Part shown: one piece after another, positions 44,349 through 53,234 of the stretch
Layout: each line of letters begins with the position of its first letter
Numbering within the stretch: position 1 is the stretch's first letter
Notes under the pieces: generated by a model
What the model was told of the DNA's origin: nothing
Databases searched by the model: none
Seen by the model: the letters and a program-made list of their open reading frames with translations, nothing else
Program-made: the position numbers and the translations under genes
Assembly (NCBI GenBank): GCA_002503055.1
Contig: DAQX01000026.1
Coordinates: forward strand, 47,671 to 111,670
DNA: 64,000 nucleotides
DNA from: Euryarchaeota archaeon UBA86
GTDB lineage: Archaea > Thermoplasmatota > Poseidoniia > Poseidoniales > Thalassarchaeaceae
Direction: 5' to 3'

Positions 44349-44819
44349 ATGGAGGCGGGCATTGGGGATTGTCTGGAGGTTTTCCGTGGGGCCACAAGAT
44401 TGGCCTTACGTGACGGTCATCTCTCAAACGGCGAGAAGCGTCTTCTAGTCAAGTTGGCTCATGTACTTAGATTGGAGGAGGATGAGCCTCGAATGGTGTA
44501 TGATTCAGTGATTGAGAACACAGAGCAACTCATGGGTGGCAGAGAATTGGGTGATCAAGAGAAAATGATGGTATACGAGCAGGTGTTAGAGGCCGTGCTG
44601 ATTCACACTGACAGATCTGAGGACGAATTAATGATGGTTGCCTATTTGCGAAAGGCTTTCCAGATTAGTGATGCAGAGCATCGAGCCATCACTCGCAGTC
44701 TAGACCGTCAGTTGGAACAGACAATTCATCGCAATGTATTGCAGGATTTCCGCATGCGTCTCGATGACACCATGGAGAAGATTGGTGGCATCTTCGACCG
44801 AATTGGGATACAGATTTGA
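44349..44819 (+). CDS. TerB-like helical protein
   Basis: 156 residues, all helical. It has two similar halves: LEVFRGATRLALRDGHLSNGEKRLLVKLAHVL and VLEAVLIHTDRSEDELMMVAYLRKAFQISDAEHRAI. Both follow the TerB pattern in which 'A-x-x-D-G-x-[IL]-x-x-x-E-x-x-x-[IL]' repeats. TerB domains occur in membrane-stress and tellurite-resistance systems and bind metal or partners. The C-terminus (RMRLDDTMEKIGGIFDRIG) is amphipathic. The next gene begins seven bases later. Role unknown. Confidence 0.6.
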   Translation: MEAGIGDCLEVFRGATRLALRDGHLSNGEKRLLVKLAHVLRLEEDEPRMVYDSVIENTEQLMGGRELGDQEKMMVYEQVLEAVLIHTDRSEDELMMVAYLRKAFQISDAEHRAITRSLDRQLEQTIHRNVLQDFRMRLDDTMEKIGGIFDRIGIQI

Positions 44820-44826
44820 GGTTCTT

Positions 44827-45477
44827 ATGGCCCAGACCGAATCGCTTGATGAATTCCTCGATTCTCAGCCTCTACGAATCCACCGTTCTGACCGTAAATT
44901 GGCCAAGATGGTTCGTGAGGCATACCCCATTGGAGTTCCTGCTCTAATCATGAAATCAAGTACCGACCGATTGGGTGAATCCGCGGGATACGAGTTTCAC
45001 CTCGGAACGCCCGATGAGCTTCTCCGGCGATTGGCATCCTGGTTGCTCACCGGAGCATTGGACGATCAACGAATCCTCTTGCGTTTGGTTGGTCGACTTT
45101 GGGCACGGCATGGACGTGAGGATGTTGCTCTAGCAGCCTTGCTGTTAGCCAATCTAGATCATGCTTCGCTGGGCACGGACCCTTGGCAGGTGCTTTCCTC
45201 TTCAATTCGAGAGACTGAGCCTGCAGAAGCCCTGTTACTGAGTATTGAGGAATTGGTCCGGGCTGGTCGTGAGATTCCTGCTGATGAAGTCGTAATAGGC
45301 TGGTGCCAGACTAGGCGAGTAGATGGGCATCTGGCAATATTGGTGGCACATGCGGGCTCTCTCAATGCACAACGCCCGAGTGAAGGTGTGCTTGAGGCCT
45401 TAGGCACTGTCGAGATTCCTACCGGAGATTCACTACTTGGTAGAATAATGGACAGAATGGTTTCATCGCAAGCGTAG
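44827..45477 (+). CDS. Unknown helical-repeat protein
   Basis: 216 residues from the ATG at 44827. The body is a series of helices with Leu/Ala faces (LLRRLASWLLTGALDD, RILLRLVGRLWARHG, VALAALLLANLD), resembling a short HEAT-like solenoid. I see no catalytic motif, cysteine pair, signal peptide or membrane span. It lies seven bases after the TerB-like gene and 32 before the next small gene, so the three probably form an operon. No family recognised. Confidence 0.6.
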   Translation: MAQTESLDEFLDSQPLRIHRSDRKLAKMVREAYPIGVPALIMKSSTDRLGESAGYEFHLGTPDELLRRLASWLLTGALDDQRILLRLVGRLWARHGREDVALAALLLANLDHASLGTDPWQVLSSSIRETEPAEALLLSIEELVRAGREIPADEVVIGWCQTRRVDGHLAILVAHAGSLNAQRPSEGVLEALGTVEIPTGDSLLGRIMDRMVSSQA

Positions 45478-45509
45478 TACTGATGTTTGTTGACGATAGC
45501 GGGTGAGGC

Positions 45510-45719
45510 ATGAGTAGTCGTCTGCTACCCTCGGATGATCCGATTGCAGAGCAGGTCCTAGAATGGACCATTCAGCGTGATGCTCAAGATATTCGGCAGT
45601 TAATGCGATGGATGGAAACCAAGCGCTCTAGAAAAGATAGGGCTGCATTACTGAATCGTTCTCTGGACTTGATGGATGAAATTCAGCATGCGCTACGCCG
45701 ACTCGATGAGCTACGGTGA
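45510..45719 (+). CDS. Small helical protein
   Basis: 69 residues, two amphipathic helices (AEQVLEWTIQRDAQDIRQLM and LNRSLDLMDEIQHALRRL) joined by a basic turn. No family recognised. The next gene's ATG is five bases past its stop, which suggests translational coupling to the mobA-like gene. Confidence 0.5.
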   Translation: MSSRLLPSDDPIAEQVLEWTIQRDAQDIRQLMRWMETKRSRKDRAALLNRSLDLMDEIQHALRRLDELR

Positions 45720-45723
45720 TTGC

Positions 45724-46287
45724 ATGAGGTCACTGATACTCGCTGGAGGGCGCTCATCGAGAATGGGTCGCGATAAGGCATTGATTGAAATTGATGGTGA
45801 GGCTTGCATCGCGCGCATTGCTATGGCCTTGGCTGAAGCGGGGCGTGAGCCGATTCGAATTGCGGTGGCAGAACCTGAGGATGTCGAATCTTATGGTGCG
45901 GTTATTGACCCACAGATAGAAGTCGAATGGGTGTTGGATGCTGAGCCTTATTCGGGCCCAATTGAAGCGTTAGTTGAGGCCTTTGAAGATCCATTGATTG
46001 TGTCGGAAACAATTCAACTTGCCCCTGTAGATGTTCCTTGGGTAGAATCGGGACTATTCGTATCACTCGAGGATGCTTTGGCTTCCTCGGACTTTCTAGT
46101 CATGCCGAGTGATGGTGTTTGGAATCACCCCTTACTGGCTTTAGTTCGACCAGATTTGGTTCTCAGTAGGCTTGTTTCAGGTGATCGTAGGCCCCTCCAC
46201 TTGCAGTTCGCAGAAATGCCGCACTCAATTCTGCTCGAGGATGCTGAGATGCTCAGGAATGTCAATCAACCTGAGGATCTAAAGTGA
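45724..46287 (+). CDS. mobA: MobA-like molybdenum cofactor guanylyltransferase
   Basis: 187 residues from the ATG at 45724. The nucleotide-binding signature SLILAGGRSSRMGRDKALIEI is at the N-terminus (residues 3-23), followed by the LAPVDVPWVES segment that replaces the metal-binding 'D-x-P' region and a WNHPLLALVRPD block typical of MobA. Such enzymes attach GMP to molybdopterin or transfer nucleotides to related acceptors. The MOSC gene at 63422 is the only other molybdenum-associated family here. Its end overlaps purN by nine bases. Confidence 0.8.
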   Translation: MRSLILAGGRSSRMGRDKALIEIDGEACIARIAMALAEAGREPIRIAVAEPEDVESYGAVIDPQIEVEWVLDAEPYSGPIEALVEAFEDPLIVSETIQLAPVDVPWVESGLFVSLEDALASSDFLVMPSDGVWNHPLLALVRPDLVLSRLVSGDRRPLHLQFAEMPHSILLEDAEMLRNVNQPEDLK

Positions 46288-46911
46288 AATCTGGCCCGAA
46301 CAAAGTCTGTCCAGGGTTTCAGGATACAACACATGCTCAACTTGTTTGATTCTCTCTTGCAGTGAGGTCTCATCGTCTCCTTCGTTCACATCGACTTGTA
46401 CCTGAGCGAGTATTGGGCCTGTATCTACACCCTCGTCGACCATATGTACGGTACAACCAGACACGTCAACACCTGCTGTGAGTACATCGCGGTGCGCATG
46501 AGCGCCCGGGAAATCTGGGAGTAATGAAGGATGTATGTTGACTAATCTCCCCTTCCAGCGTCTCACAAACCAAGGTGTCAGGATTCGCATATAACCGCTG
46601 AGTACGACTAGTTCGATGTCATGCTCCCCTAGTGCTGCATGCACCAGTCTTTCATGGGTGACGCGTCGCTCCTTGGCTTCGGCTTCCATAGGTATGGGAA
46701 TTCCTAGACTTGGGACACCTGCATCAATGCTGTGCTGTAGACCATCAGCATCCTCTTTGTCTGCGATGACCAATGTTGTTTGGTGTGTCCTCGAGGTCCT
46801 CTGATATTGGAGTAGTGCGGCCAATCCAGAGCCGCCCCCAGAAATCATTACAGCGACTCTGATTGGGTCTTCAAGTGAGCCTGTTCTCGGCAGTACGAAG
46901 TCGTCGCTCAT
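46279..46911 (-). CDS. purN: Phosphoribosylglycinamide formyltransferase
   Basis: It transfers a formyl group from formyl-tetrahydrofolate to GAR in purine synthesis. 210 residues from the ATG at 46911. Motifs: AVMISGGGSGLAALL (relatives have GSGSNLQAL), VVLSGYMRILTPWFV, the catalytic NIHPSLLPDFPGAHAH with Asn and His, and HMVDEGVDTGPILAQ with the catalytic Asp. The upstream ATG at 46956 is possible. The formyl-folate use links it to purH at 56634. Confidence 0.92.
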   Translation of the reverse strand: MSDDFVLPRTGSLEDPIRVAVMISGGGSGLAALLQYQRTSRTHQTTLVIADKEDADGLQHSIDAGVPSLGIPIPMEAEAKERRVTHERLVHAALGEHDIELVVLSGYMRILTPWFVRRWKGRLVNIHPSLLPDFPGAHAHRDVLTAGVDVSGCTVHMVDEGVDTGPILAQVQVDVNEGDDETSLQERIKQVEHVLYPETLDRLCSGQISL

Positions 46912-47005
46912 GACCACTACGAGGGCAGGTAGGGCTTGAGAATTGGGGATAGGCATCTAAGGTCGAACACTCGGTTTTATCGCTATAATCCGGCCGCGAG
47001 ATATT

Positions 47006-47491
47006 GTGGAACGCCTTCAGACCATTGATGAGGTAGTCGAGAAGTACTGTGTCGCCAGCAGCCCCGCGAAGAGCAAGTTCTATGTCGGCCTAGGGATGAT
47101 GTTTCTTGGATTCGCTGTAATCGGCATCTGGGTTCCCGGCTGGCCGACTGTATCATGGGCGGTTCCAGCCGCATTCCTATTCTCAATGTCCAGCGAAAAG
47201 ATGTTCAGGATGACTCTGACAAATCGCTACTTCGGGGTTGCCATGTTCGAGTATTATGCTACAGGTAAGACCATTCCTAAGCATGCCAAGTACGGTACTG
47301 TAGGCCTTATTGCAGGCATGACTTCTGTCTCATCATATTTCGTATGGTTCGTATCAACAAAGGGCGAGGGGGTGCTTAACGACCCCTCTTCTTGGAATGG
47401 CGAAGATCCTGGATTCGGTGCTGCTACTGTCATACTTGTAGGCCTGATTGGTATGTGGTATGTCGGACTTAAGGTTCCGACCAGAGAGTAG
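47006..47491 (+). CDS. DUF454 (YbaN-type) inner-membrane protein
   Basis: 161 residues starting with GTG at 47006. The family pattern GLGMMFLGFAVIGIWVPGWPTVSWAVPAAFLFS (three membrane segments follow) and SMSSEKMFRMTLTNRYFG matches DUF454, where 'G-P-x-P-T-T-x-F-x-L-x-A' and 'SSPR-x-x-x-W-L' are usual. Here P-T-V replaces P-T-T. Residues 105-160 add two more segments. Function of the family is not known. TATA-like GCTATAATCC sits 20 bases before the start. It is three bases from the hydrolase gene. Confidence 0.75.
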   Translation: MERLQTIDEVVEKYCVASSPAKSKFYVGLGMMFLGFAVIGIWVPGWPTVSWAVPAAFLFSMSSEKMFRMTLTNRYFGVAMFEYYATGKTIPKHAKYGTVGLIAGMTSVSSYFVWFVSTKGEGVLNDPSSWNGEDPGFGAATVILVGLIGMWYVGLKVPTRE

Positions 47492-47494
47492 ATT

Positions 47495-48289
47495 ATGTCT
47501 AGTATTGTGGTGCAAGGACACCGATTCCATTACCTTGAACATGCGGGCGAAGGAGTGCCGGTCCTACTGCTCTGTAGTACCGGATTAGACTCGAGGCAAT
47601 GGAACGACTTATTGCCGATGTTGGGCAAAAGGGGGGCGATTTGTCTTCACTATCTTTGCTACCCTATGACGGATAGCTGGACTGGCGAAGAAGAAATTGA
47701 TTCTTCATTAGACTATGATGCTGCAGAGGTTCTTCTTCTCAATCAAAGTGGTGCGGTGGACATAATTGCACACTCTTATGGGGGATTCATTGCATTGAGA
47801 TTGGCTAAAAATCACCCAGATAGGATTCGTAGAATAGCCATCCATGAACCTACGGTCTGGGGCTGTCTACAACATACAAACAAGGACGAATTGAAGAATG
47901 AATTTGGAGAAGTCGTTGAGACCTTCTTCACGGAAGGATTGCAACCGGAAGAATTCCTACAAGACTTCGTAGATTACTGGAACGATATTGGCACTTGGGA
48001 ATTGATGCCCGAACATAGGAAACAGATGTGGAGGAATCTGCAACCAAAGATACTGAGTGAGGTGCGTCTGCTGTGCTATGATAAGACTCCTCCATCATAC
48101 TATTCTTCCATACGTCATCCAATCCTGATTACTCTCAGTAAAGAGACACCCCCTCATCAATTTGAGGCTTGTACGATTCTTTCATCGATACTTGAGAATG
48201 TGAGAGTAGTCGATGTACCTGGAGGACACATGGGAGTAATTACCAGATCCCAAGTAGTAATGCCACATCTGGCTAATTGGGTTGAGTAG
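47495..48289 (+). CDS. Alpha/beta hydrolase
   Basis: 264 residues. Serine in DIIAHSYGGFIALRLA is the nucleophile (G-x-S-x-G variant H-S-Y-G-G), with the oxyanion LLLCSTGLDSRQWN loop before it and a C-terminal His in VPGGHMGVI. The lid between (FGEVVETFFTEGLQPEEF) is helical. The family includes lactonases, dehalogenases and esterases; the substrate is not evident. It follows the DUF454 gene and ends two bases before the convergent glycosyltransferase. Confidence 0.85.
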   Translation: MSSIVVQGHRFHYLEHAGEGVPVLLLCSTGLDSRQWNDLLPMLGKRGAICLHYLCYPMTDSWTGEEEIDSSLDYDAAEVLLLNQSGAVDIIAHSYGGFIALRLAKNHPDRIRRIAIHEPTVWGCLQHTNKDELKNEFGEVVETFFTEGLQPEEFLQDFVDYWNDIGTWELMPEHRKQMWRNLQPKILSEVRLLCYDKTPPSYYSSIRHPILITLSKETPPHQFEACTILSSILENVRVVDVPGGHMGVITRSQVVMPHLANWVE

Positions 48290-48290
48290 T

Positions 48291-49025
48291 CTAGTCCTTG
48301 GGTCCCCAAGGAGTAATCTGTCGCGTGAGGCCGAGCCTGTGTGTGAATAAGAATCTCAGATTGAGTAATCCGTCCCCCCATGTATTGATTTCAGCCTCGC
48401 CAACACGAGGGCGGTAAGGGACGCTGATCTCTTTGGTATTCTGCTTGCCCAGATAGCGTCGTGCGCGAATCTTGAATTCCTGTGACAGTGGCATTCCGTC
48501 GTGCTTTGGCCTAATGCGCTCGTCCTCGAAAATCGACTTACGGAATACCCACATGCCGCTTTGTGAGTCGTGTATTCCGTACCAATAGAGTATCTTGGCT
48601 GTTGTAGAAAGAACCCAGTTACCAAACCCGTGCACTCCTGGCATGGCTCCCTCTTCTGCTCTGCGTAACCTGTCGCAGGTAATCCACTGTAAATTTTCGC
48701 TGACTAACTTGTGAACCAAGTCTGGGACCTCTTCGCCTGGATATGTACAGTCAGCGTCCATGGTGACGATGATATCTCCGGCGGCCATTGCAAAACCGGT
48801 CTTGTATGCCCTACCGTATCCCTTGCGAGGCTCTAGATAGACAGTAGCGCCCTCTGATTCTGCCAGTTCCCTAGTGCGGTCAGTCGAGTTACCATCGACA
48901 ATCAAGAAGTCGAGTTTGTCGCACCAACCATCGTTTGGAACTGAACGAATCGTGTCGACGATGGCTGCCTCCTCGTTGCGGGTCGGAATGACCACGGTCA
49001 CATGTACAGGTAGAGTCTCGGCCAT
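48291..49025 (-). CDS. Family 2 glycosyltransferase (dolichol-phosphate-mannose synthase-like)
   Basis: 244 residues from the ATG at 49025. The GT-A fold appears as VTVVIPTRNEEAAIVDTIRS, LDFLIVDGNSTDRTRELA and IIVTMDADCTYPGEEVPDLV, where MDAD is the metal-binding DxD. Later GKQNTKEISVPYRPRVGEAEINTWGDGL is typical of lipid-phosphate glycosyltransferases. No membrane helices follow. It may supply a dolichyl-linked sugar for glycosylation. It is divergent from the GT4 gene at 49131, and the frame extends upstream to 49199, but those residues overlap that gene and look unrelated. Confidence 0.88.
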   Translation of the reverse strand: MAETLPVHVTVVIPTRNEEAAIVDTIRSVPNDGWCDKLDFLIVDGNSTDRTRELAESEGATVYLEPRKGYGRAYKTGFAMAAGDIIVTMDADCTYPGEEVPDLVHKLVSENLQWITCDRLRRAEEGAMPGVHGFGNWVLSTTAKILYWYGIHDSQSGMWVFRKSIFEDERIRPKHDGMPLSQEFKIRARRYLGKQNTKEISVPYRPRVGEAEINTWGDGLLNLRFLFTHRLGLTRQITPWGPKD

Positions 49026-49130
49026 GCTATCGAAGTCGCCCACCCAAGTCCTCGTTTTGAACAATACGAATCGCTGCCCCGGGGTCGTGCTCTTGAAATG
49101 CGGGCGCTGAGCCGCGAATACGGCGATTCC

Positions 49131-50366
49131 ATGCATATAGCGATGCTGTCGGCCGAATATCCCCCCCGCTGGGGCGGAATGGGCTCTACTGTGTACCATC
49201 TATCAGCTTCACTAGCCGCGAGAGGTCATCAAGTGACTGTGATTACTCGCTCAGGAGGAGGAGGCAGTCCGCCCAGTATCGAGGGCGTTGATGTAGTCAG
49301 TGTAGGCTGGCTTCCAATTCCAATGGCGTTCACTCGCTCCTACGGGAGAAGTGCTCTGAGGGCCCTAAAGCGAGTGCATGCCAGCAGTCCTGTCGATGTG
49401 GTGCACTTGCACTGTCCGATGATCTCTTGGTCGGCCAAGCAATTTCGTGATTGTAGAAACTCAGTGGCTCCGGTAGTCTCGTCTCTGCACGGATCTTGGC
49501 TAGGGGAAAGAGATGGTTTGGTCGAAGCGTCGAAGAACAAGGAAGCAGCAGTATGGGCCAATCCAAACGATTTGGCCATCCTTATGACTGCTAAACACTA
49601 TGCCGGATTTGAACGCGCTGCAGTTAGAGAGTCGAGTATTTGTGTGGCCAATTCTCAGGCGACCAAGCAGGATTTTATGCAGCGCTACTCGCCTCCTAAG
49701 AACTGGGATTGTGAAGTCGTTCATTGGGGGGTTGACACGAGTATTTTCGTGCCATTGCACGGGGATGATGAGGATGCGATGGCAACCCATGAGGTAATTC
49801 GTACTAGATACGATGTGGTTTCCTCTGACTCGCGGCTTTTGTTGGCTGTTGGAAGACTCGCTGCGAGGAAGGGTTACTCATCTCTTCTCAGAGGCTTTGC
49901 TAGAGTTCACGCCTCTGCTCCCGCGACCCGTTTGGTAATCGTTGGCAGGGGCCATCTACGTTCCAGACTCAATCGTTTGGCCAAGTCTCTAGGAGTTGGC
50001 GAATCTGTCTACTTTGAGCCTGGAATGCCATTTGAAGAGTTAGCCGAGTTGTTCCGCTCGGCCGACTTAGTTGTCTATCCATCGTACTACGAAGGACAGG
50101 GATTAATTCCTCTCGAGGCGATGGCTTCCGGTACCCCGGTTGTCACAGTCAATCACGGACCATTGCCGGAAATGGTGGATGATAGTGTCGGGAGTCTTTT
50201 CACGATGGCAGATGAGGAATCTATGGCTGAAGCAATTCTGACTGAATTGAATTCGGATGCAGCCCTCAATGGCAAGGGAGACAATGGTAGGAGAAGAGTG
50301 CTGGAGAGTTTTACTTACGAAGGGAATTCCGAGAGTTTCGAAGCCATTTACGGAAGAGCCAAGTGA
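49131..50366 (+). CDS. GT4-family glycosyltransferase
   Basis: 411 residues from the ATG at 49131 (MHIAMLSAEYPPRWGGMG, the normal start). The donor-binding domain has LLLAVGRLAARKGYSSLLRGFA, VIVGRGHLRSRL, FRSADLVVYPSYYEGQGLIPLEAMASGTPVV, with the E-x-7-E motif Glu in YEGQGLIPLE. The N-terminal acceptor domain has VVHLHCPMISWSAK. A retaining hexosyltransferase for glycan or lipid synthesis is likely. It pairs divergently with the GT2 gene. It has a second GT4 relative at 61277. Confidence 0.92.
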   Translation: MHIAMLSAEYPPRWGGMGSTVYHLSASLAARGHQVTVITRSGGGGSPPSIEGVDVVSVGWLPIPMAFTRSYGRSALRALKRVHASSPVDVVHLHCPMISWSAKQFRDCRNSVAPVVSSLHGSWLGERDGLVEASKNKEAAVWANPNDLAILMTAKHYAGFERAAVRESSICVANSQATKQDFMQRYSPPKNWDCEVVHWGVDTSIFVPLHGDDEDAMATHEVIRTRYDVVSSDSRLLLAVGRLAARKGYSSLLRGFARVHASAPATRLVIVGRGHLRSRLNRLAKSLGVGESVYFEPGMPFEELAELFRSADLVVYPSYYEGQGLIPLEAMASGTPVVTVNHGPLPEMVDDSVGSLFTMADEESMAEAILTELNSDAALNGKGDNGRRRVLESFTYEGNSESFEAIYGRAK

Positions 50367-50425
50367 GGGCCGGTGTCGGGGAATTATTCATTCGTTAGTC
50401 ACGCTAGCGTACCAGAGGGAGAGTC

Positions 50426-51487
50426 ATGGGGGAGAGACAAAATCTGAAGGATTTGGATGCGGGAACAGTAGCTAATGTCGGTATCATTCTACTGGTGGCA
50501 GTACTTGCAATCAAGGAACTTGAGTCGATTATTCAACCCCTGATTATTGCAATTCTACTATTCCTGCTGATTCGACCCGCTGCGCAGTGGATTGAAGATC
50601 GTCCGATTATGCAGAAGTATGCTCATCCATTGATGCCGTATGGCGTTCTTGTAGTGATTTTGTTCGTTGTATTGTGGGTTGCTTCGCAGTTGCTTTACTC
50701 CAACCTCACAGCATTCACAGAAGAAATCCCCGCTCTAACTGATCAACTCAATGATAAGTTGGCTTGGATTGAGGAGTTAGAAGTCAGAGGATACTCGTTC
50801 GATGTCAGTGGAGTAACTGCGCTGATTAGTCTGGACACCATCAACAACTACCTGACTGGTTTCGTCGGCTCGCTTGCAAGTTTCACCGCTAGCGCGGTGA
50901 CAGTACTGATTTTCCTTCTATTCATCATCCTCGAGGCAGAGACACTGCCTCGACGGCTCAAGGCGGCTTATCCGGAAGATGTTGAGAGGATTGAGGCGGT
51001 TGCTAGTTCGTCTGGGGAGGGTATCAACACCTATGTGGTAACTCGCGCGACGGTTGCCTTAGGACAGGCAGTAGTAGCAGGCTTCGTACTTTGGTGGCTA
51101 GGTATTCCGGGTTGGTTCATGTGGGCTTCTATCACCTTCATGATGGACTTCATCCCATATGTGGGGGCACTAATTTCTCTCATACCGCCAATCTTCCTAG
51201 GCTTCATCGTACTAAGTCCGACTTGGGCGATTGGATTGATTCTGATTCTAGTACTCAACCAGCAGGCTTGGGGGGCTATTGTTGAGCCTCAGTTGGCGGG
51301 TCAGAGGCTAGACATGTCGCCAATTGTTCTACTGCTGCTAGTTGCATTCTGGGGCTGGGCGTGGGGAGTGATGGGTATGGTTCTAGGAGTTCCTCTTGCT
51401 GTAATCATGAAGATTGCACTTGAGTCGGACCCAAGGACTCGTCCAATTGCGCTAATGTTGTCTAGAGATCCGTCCCCTCCAGAGTGA
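50426..51487 (+). CDS. AI-2E family transporter (PerM type)
   Basis: 353 residues with about eight membrane segments. The family pattern is clear: IIQPLIIAILLFLLIRP at the N-terminus, the cytoplasmic amphipathic middle (LTDQLNDKLAWIEELEVRG), then ARATVALGQAVVAGFVLWWLGIPGWFMWA, FIPYVGALISLIPPIFLGFI, LNQQAWGAIVEPQLAGQRLDMSPIVLLL and WGVMGMVLGVPLAVIMKIAL. Relatives export autoinducer-2 or sodium ions; here the substrate is unknown. It follows the GT4 gene by 59 bases. Confidence 0.9.
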   Translation: MGERQNLKDLDAGTVANVGIILLVAVLAIKELESIIQPLIIAILLFLLIRPAAQWIEDRPIMQKYAHPLMPYGVLVVILFVVLWVASQLLYSNLTAFTEEIPALTDQLNDKLAWIEELEVRGYSFDVSGVTALISLDTINNYLTGFVGSLASFTASAVTVLIFLLFIILEAETLPRRLKAAYPEDVERIEAVASSSGEGINTYVVTRATVALGQAVVAGFVLWWLGIPGWFMWASITFMMDFIPYVGALISLIPPIFLGFIVLSPTWAIGLILILVLNQQAWGAIVEPQLAGQRLDMSPIVLLLLVAFWGWAWGVMGMVLGVPLAVIMKIALESDPRTRPIALMLSRDPSPPE

Positions 51488-51497
51488 TGGGTTTTGA

Positions 51498-52097
51498 TTA
51501 CGCTCTCTCAACCATTACAGCGAGTATTCCGTCGGCTCCAATTCTCACGGTCTCAGATTGCGAGACATTGTGCAGCCCCTTGGTGGAAAGTGAAAACTCA
51601 GAGCCGTGTATTTCCCACTGGGCTCCTTCGATTTGCACATTGCTGCACGAAGTGAGTGCGAAAACCGAGAATTGAGTTCCCTCGCTGATTATCAATTCTC
51701 TTTCCTCAGAATGAATTCTGTGAGTGATTGAATCCCTGTGATGCAACCGGATTGAGGGGCCTGGTAGAGCTTCGCAAAGTGCAGCCCAATTGCCCAGTTG
51801 ATGGCTACTTGAACCGCCATCGCATCCTACGACATCAATCTCCTGGAATCCTCTTTGAGCAAGGAGGTTGAGAGATTTCACAAGATCGCTACTCGACTGG
51901 TCGGCAAGTTCGGTCATCTCTCCGTCCCAGTTCTCAGAGATGGAGTCCAAATCACCGAGTACCTCAGAAACATCATATCCAGATTGAGATGCTTTGTCAG
52001 CACCTCCGTCGATTCCGAATATGGCGGCTCCGTCGACTAATCCAGCTAGGATGGTATCAGAGGGCGGGTCGCCATTACACCATACTAGGGCGCGCAC
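51498..52097 (-). CDS. Thiamine pyrophosphokinase-like protein
   Basis: 199 residues. The catalytic N-terminal half has FGIDGGADKASQ, VLGDLDSI (metal and phosphate site) and ADQSSSDLVKSLNLLAQRG, the D-Q-x-x-S-D-L-x-K signature of TPK. CDGGSSSHQLGNWAALCEAL follows where relatives read G-x-x-G-R-x-D-H-x-x-x-N. The C-terminal half is beta-rich, as in TPK. The replacement of the usual Arg/Asp after the second glycine pair (GSSSHQ) may alter thiamine binding. It is four bases downstream of the M29-like gene on the same strand. Confidence 0.8.
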   Translation of the reverse strand: MRALVWCNGDPPSDTILAGLVDGAAIFGIDGGADKASQSGYDVSEVLGDLDSISENWDGEMTELADQSSSDLVKSLNLLAQRGFQEIDVVGCDGGSSSHQLGNWAALCEALPGPSIRLHHRDSITHRIHSEERELIISEGTQFSVFALTSCSNVQIEGAQWEIHGSEFSLSTKGLHNVSQSETVRIGADGILAVMVERA

Positions 52098-52101
52098 TCA
52101 C

Positions 52102-53133
52102 TCACCTCTTCCTCGCGGTGACTCTGCCCTCTACCACGAGGTCGACATCGTTGAGTTCGATTGTGGGGTCGAGCATGACTCCGCGAACATGAATACCGAC
52201 ATTGGCTGAACCCCCTAGAGCTGAATTGTCACCAAATCCGAAGTATGCCGCACCACGTACAACTTGGTCCTCTAGGCGCTTGCCAGATATCTTGGCTCTG
52301 GGATTCATACCAAAGCCAAATTCTGCTACTGTATTGACCAAATTCGCTCGACTGGGGCGTAGTCCAACTCTGGCCTCGTCTAGAACTTCCTGCAACTTTC
52401 CAGCCGTCTCGCCCCCGGAAATACCTACGACCAAACCATCCTCGACGAGGAACGTGATTGGTTCTTCGAGTAGAGCCCCTTCCCAAGACCCGTCAATTAC
52501 AATCTTGCCACTCATCGATTGTTCCTGAGGCAATACGAATACCTTGCCGGCTGGTAAGTTGGTAACTTGGCCCGGACGATTGCAGATGCCGTTGTCTTCC
52601 AGTACCCATCTAGCACCGGTTCGAAATCTGATATCAGTTCCAGCCTCAGTAGTAACTCTGACATCGCGCCGCCTTCGGAGAAGTGGGTTCAGTCCGGATA
52701 TCTCTTTCTGCAAGGCGTTGTAATCAGCAGTCATTCCACCTGAAGCCATCATCTCCTGTGTAATTCCTGGCATCGAGGCAATTCTGGCACCTTCACGGGA
52801 CGAGGTTAATCTTGCTCTGGTATGAGTGAGTGAGTTCTTAGTGGCTAGCAGTACTACATTCTGTCGTCTCATGAGGTCTCCGACCGAGGCCGGTGGCTCG
52901 TTGCCCTGCATGTGACTGCGTGGCATCATCATCATCAGGATACGATCAGTTACTTCGGATGCGGCCTCGTAAAGAGCCCGGCCGACCTCTGAAGTTGTAG
53001 GATCGGTCACGACCAGCACATTCTCATGTGGTCTTACTTGCATACATGTGCGGATTACCGAGCGGGCAGCGGTAAGCATCTCCTCCTCGAGGTCTTCCTC
53101 ATCGGCCTCTGCTTGGTCCTGCTCCTCGGACAT
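52102..53133 (-). CDS. M29 aminopeptidase-like protein with degenerate metal site
   Basis: 343 residues. The family order is recognisable: LPAGKVFVLPQEQSMSGK, IDGSWEGALLEEP, AEFGFGMNPRAKISGKRLEDQ, GAAYFGFGDNSALGG and GIHVRGVMLDPT. In active M29 enzymes these segments supply metal ligands as L-P-x-G-E, G-E, G-T-x-H and I-H-x-D. Here the first Glu is Lys, the G-T-x-H His is Tyr and the I-H-x-D Asp is Arg, while E in AEFG and H in GIHV remain. The protein is probably not a working two-metal aminopeptidase. The acidic N-terminus (QDQAEADEEDLEEE) is unusual. It is co-directional with the TPK-like gene. Confidence 0.75.
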   Translation of the reverse strand: MSEEQDQAEADEEDLEEEMLTAARSVIRTCMQVRPHENVLVVTDPTTSEVGRALYEAASEVTDRILMMMMPRSHMQGNEPPASVGDLMRRQNVVLLATKNSLTHTRARLTSSREGARIASMPGITQEMMASGGMTADYNALQKEISGLNPLLRRRRDVRVTTEAGTDIRFRTGARWVLEDNGICNRPGQVTNLPAGKVFVLPQEQSMSGKIVIDGSWEGALLEEPITFLVEDGLVVGISGGETAGKLQEVLDEARVGLRPSRANLVNTVAEFGFGMNPRAKISGKRLEDQVVRGAAYFGFGDNSALGGSANVGIHVRGVMLDPTIELNDVDLVVEGRVTARKR

Positions 53134-53234
53134 CTCTCTCGACCCGTGATGAGAGTTCCGTTATTCAAGACAACTATGTCATGTCAAATCATCTCACCAT
53201 GCCAGTCATAGGTAGAGCAGAGCTGCGCATAGTG

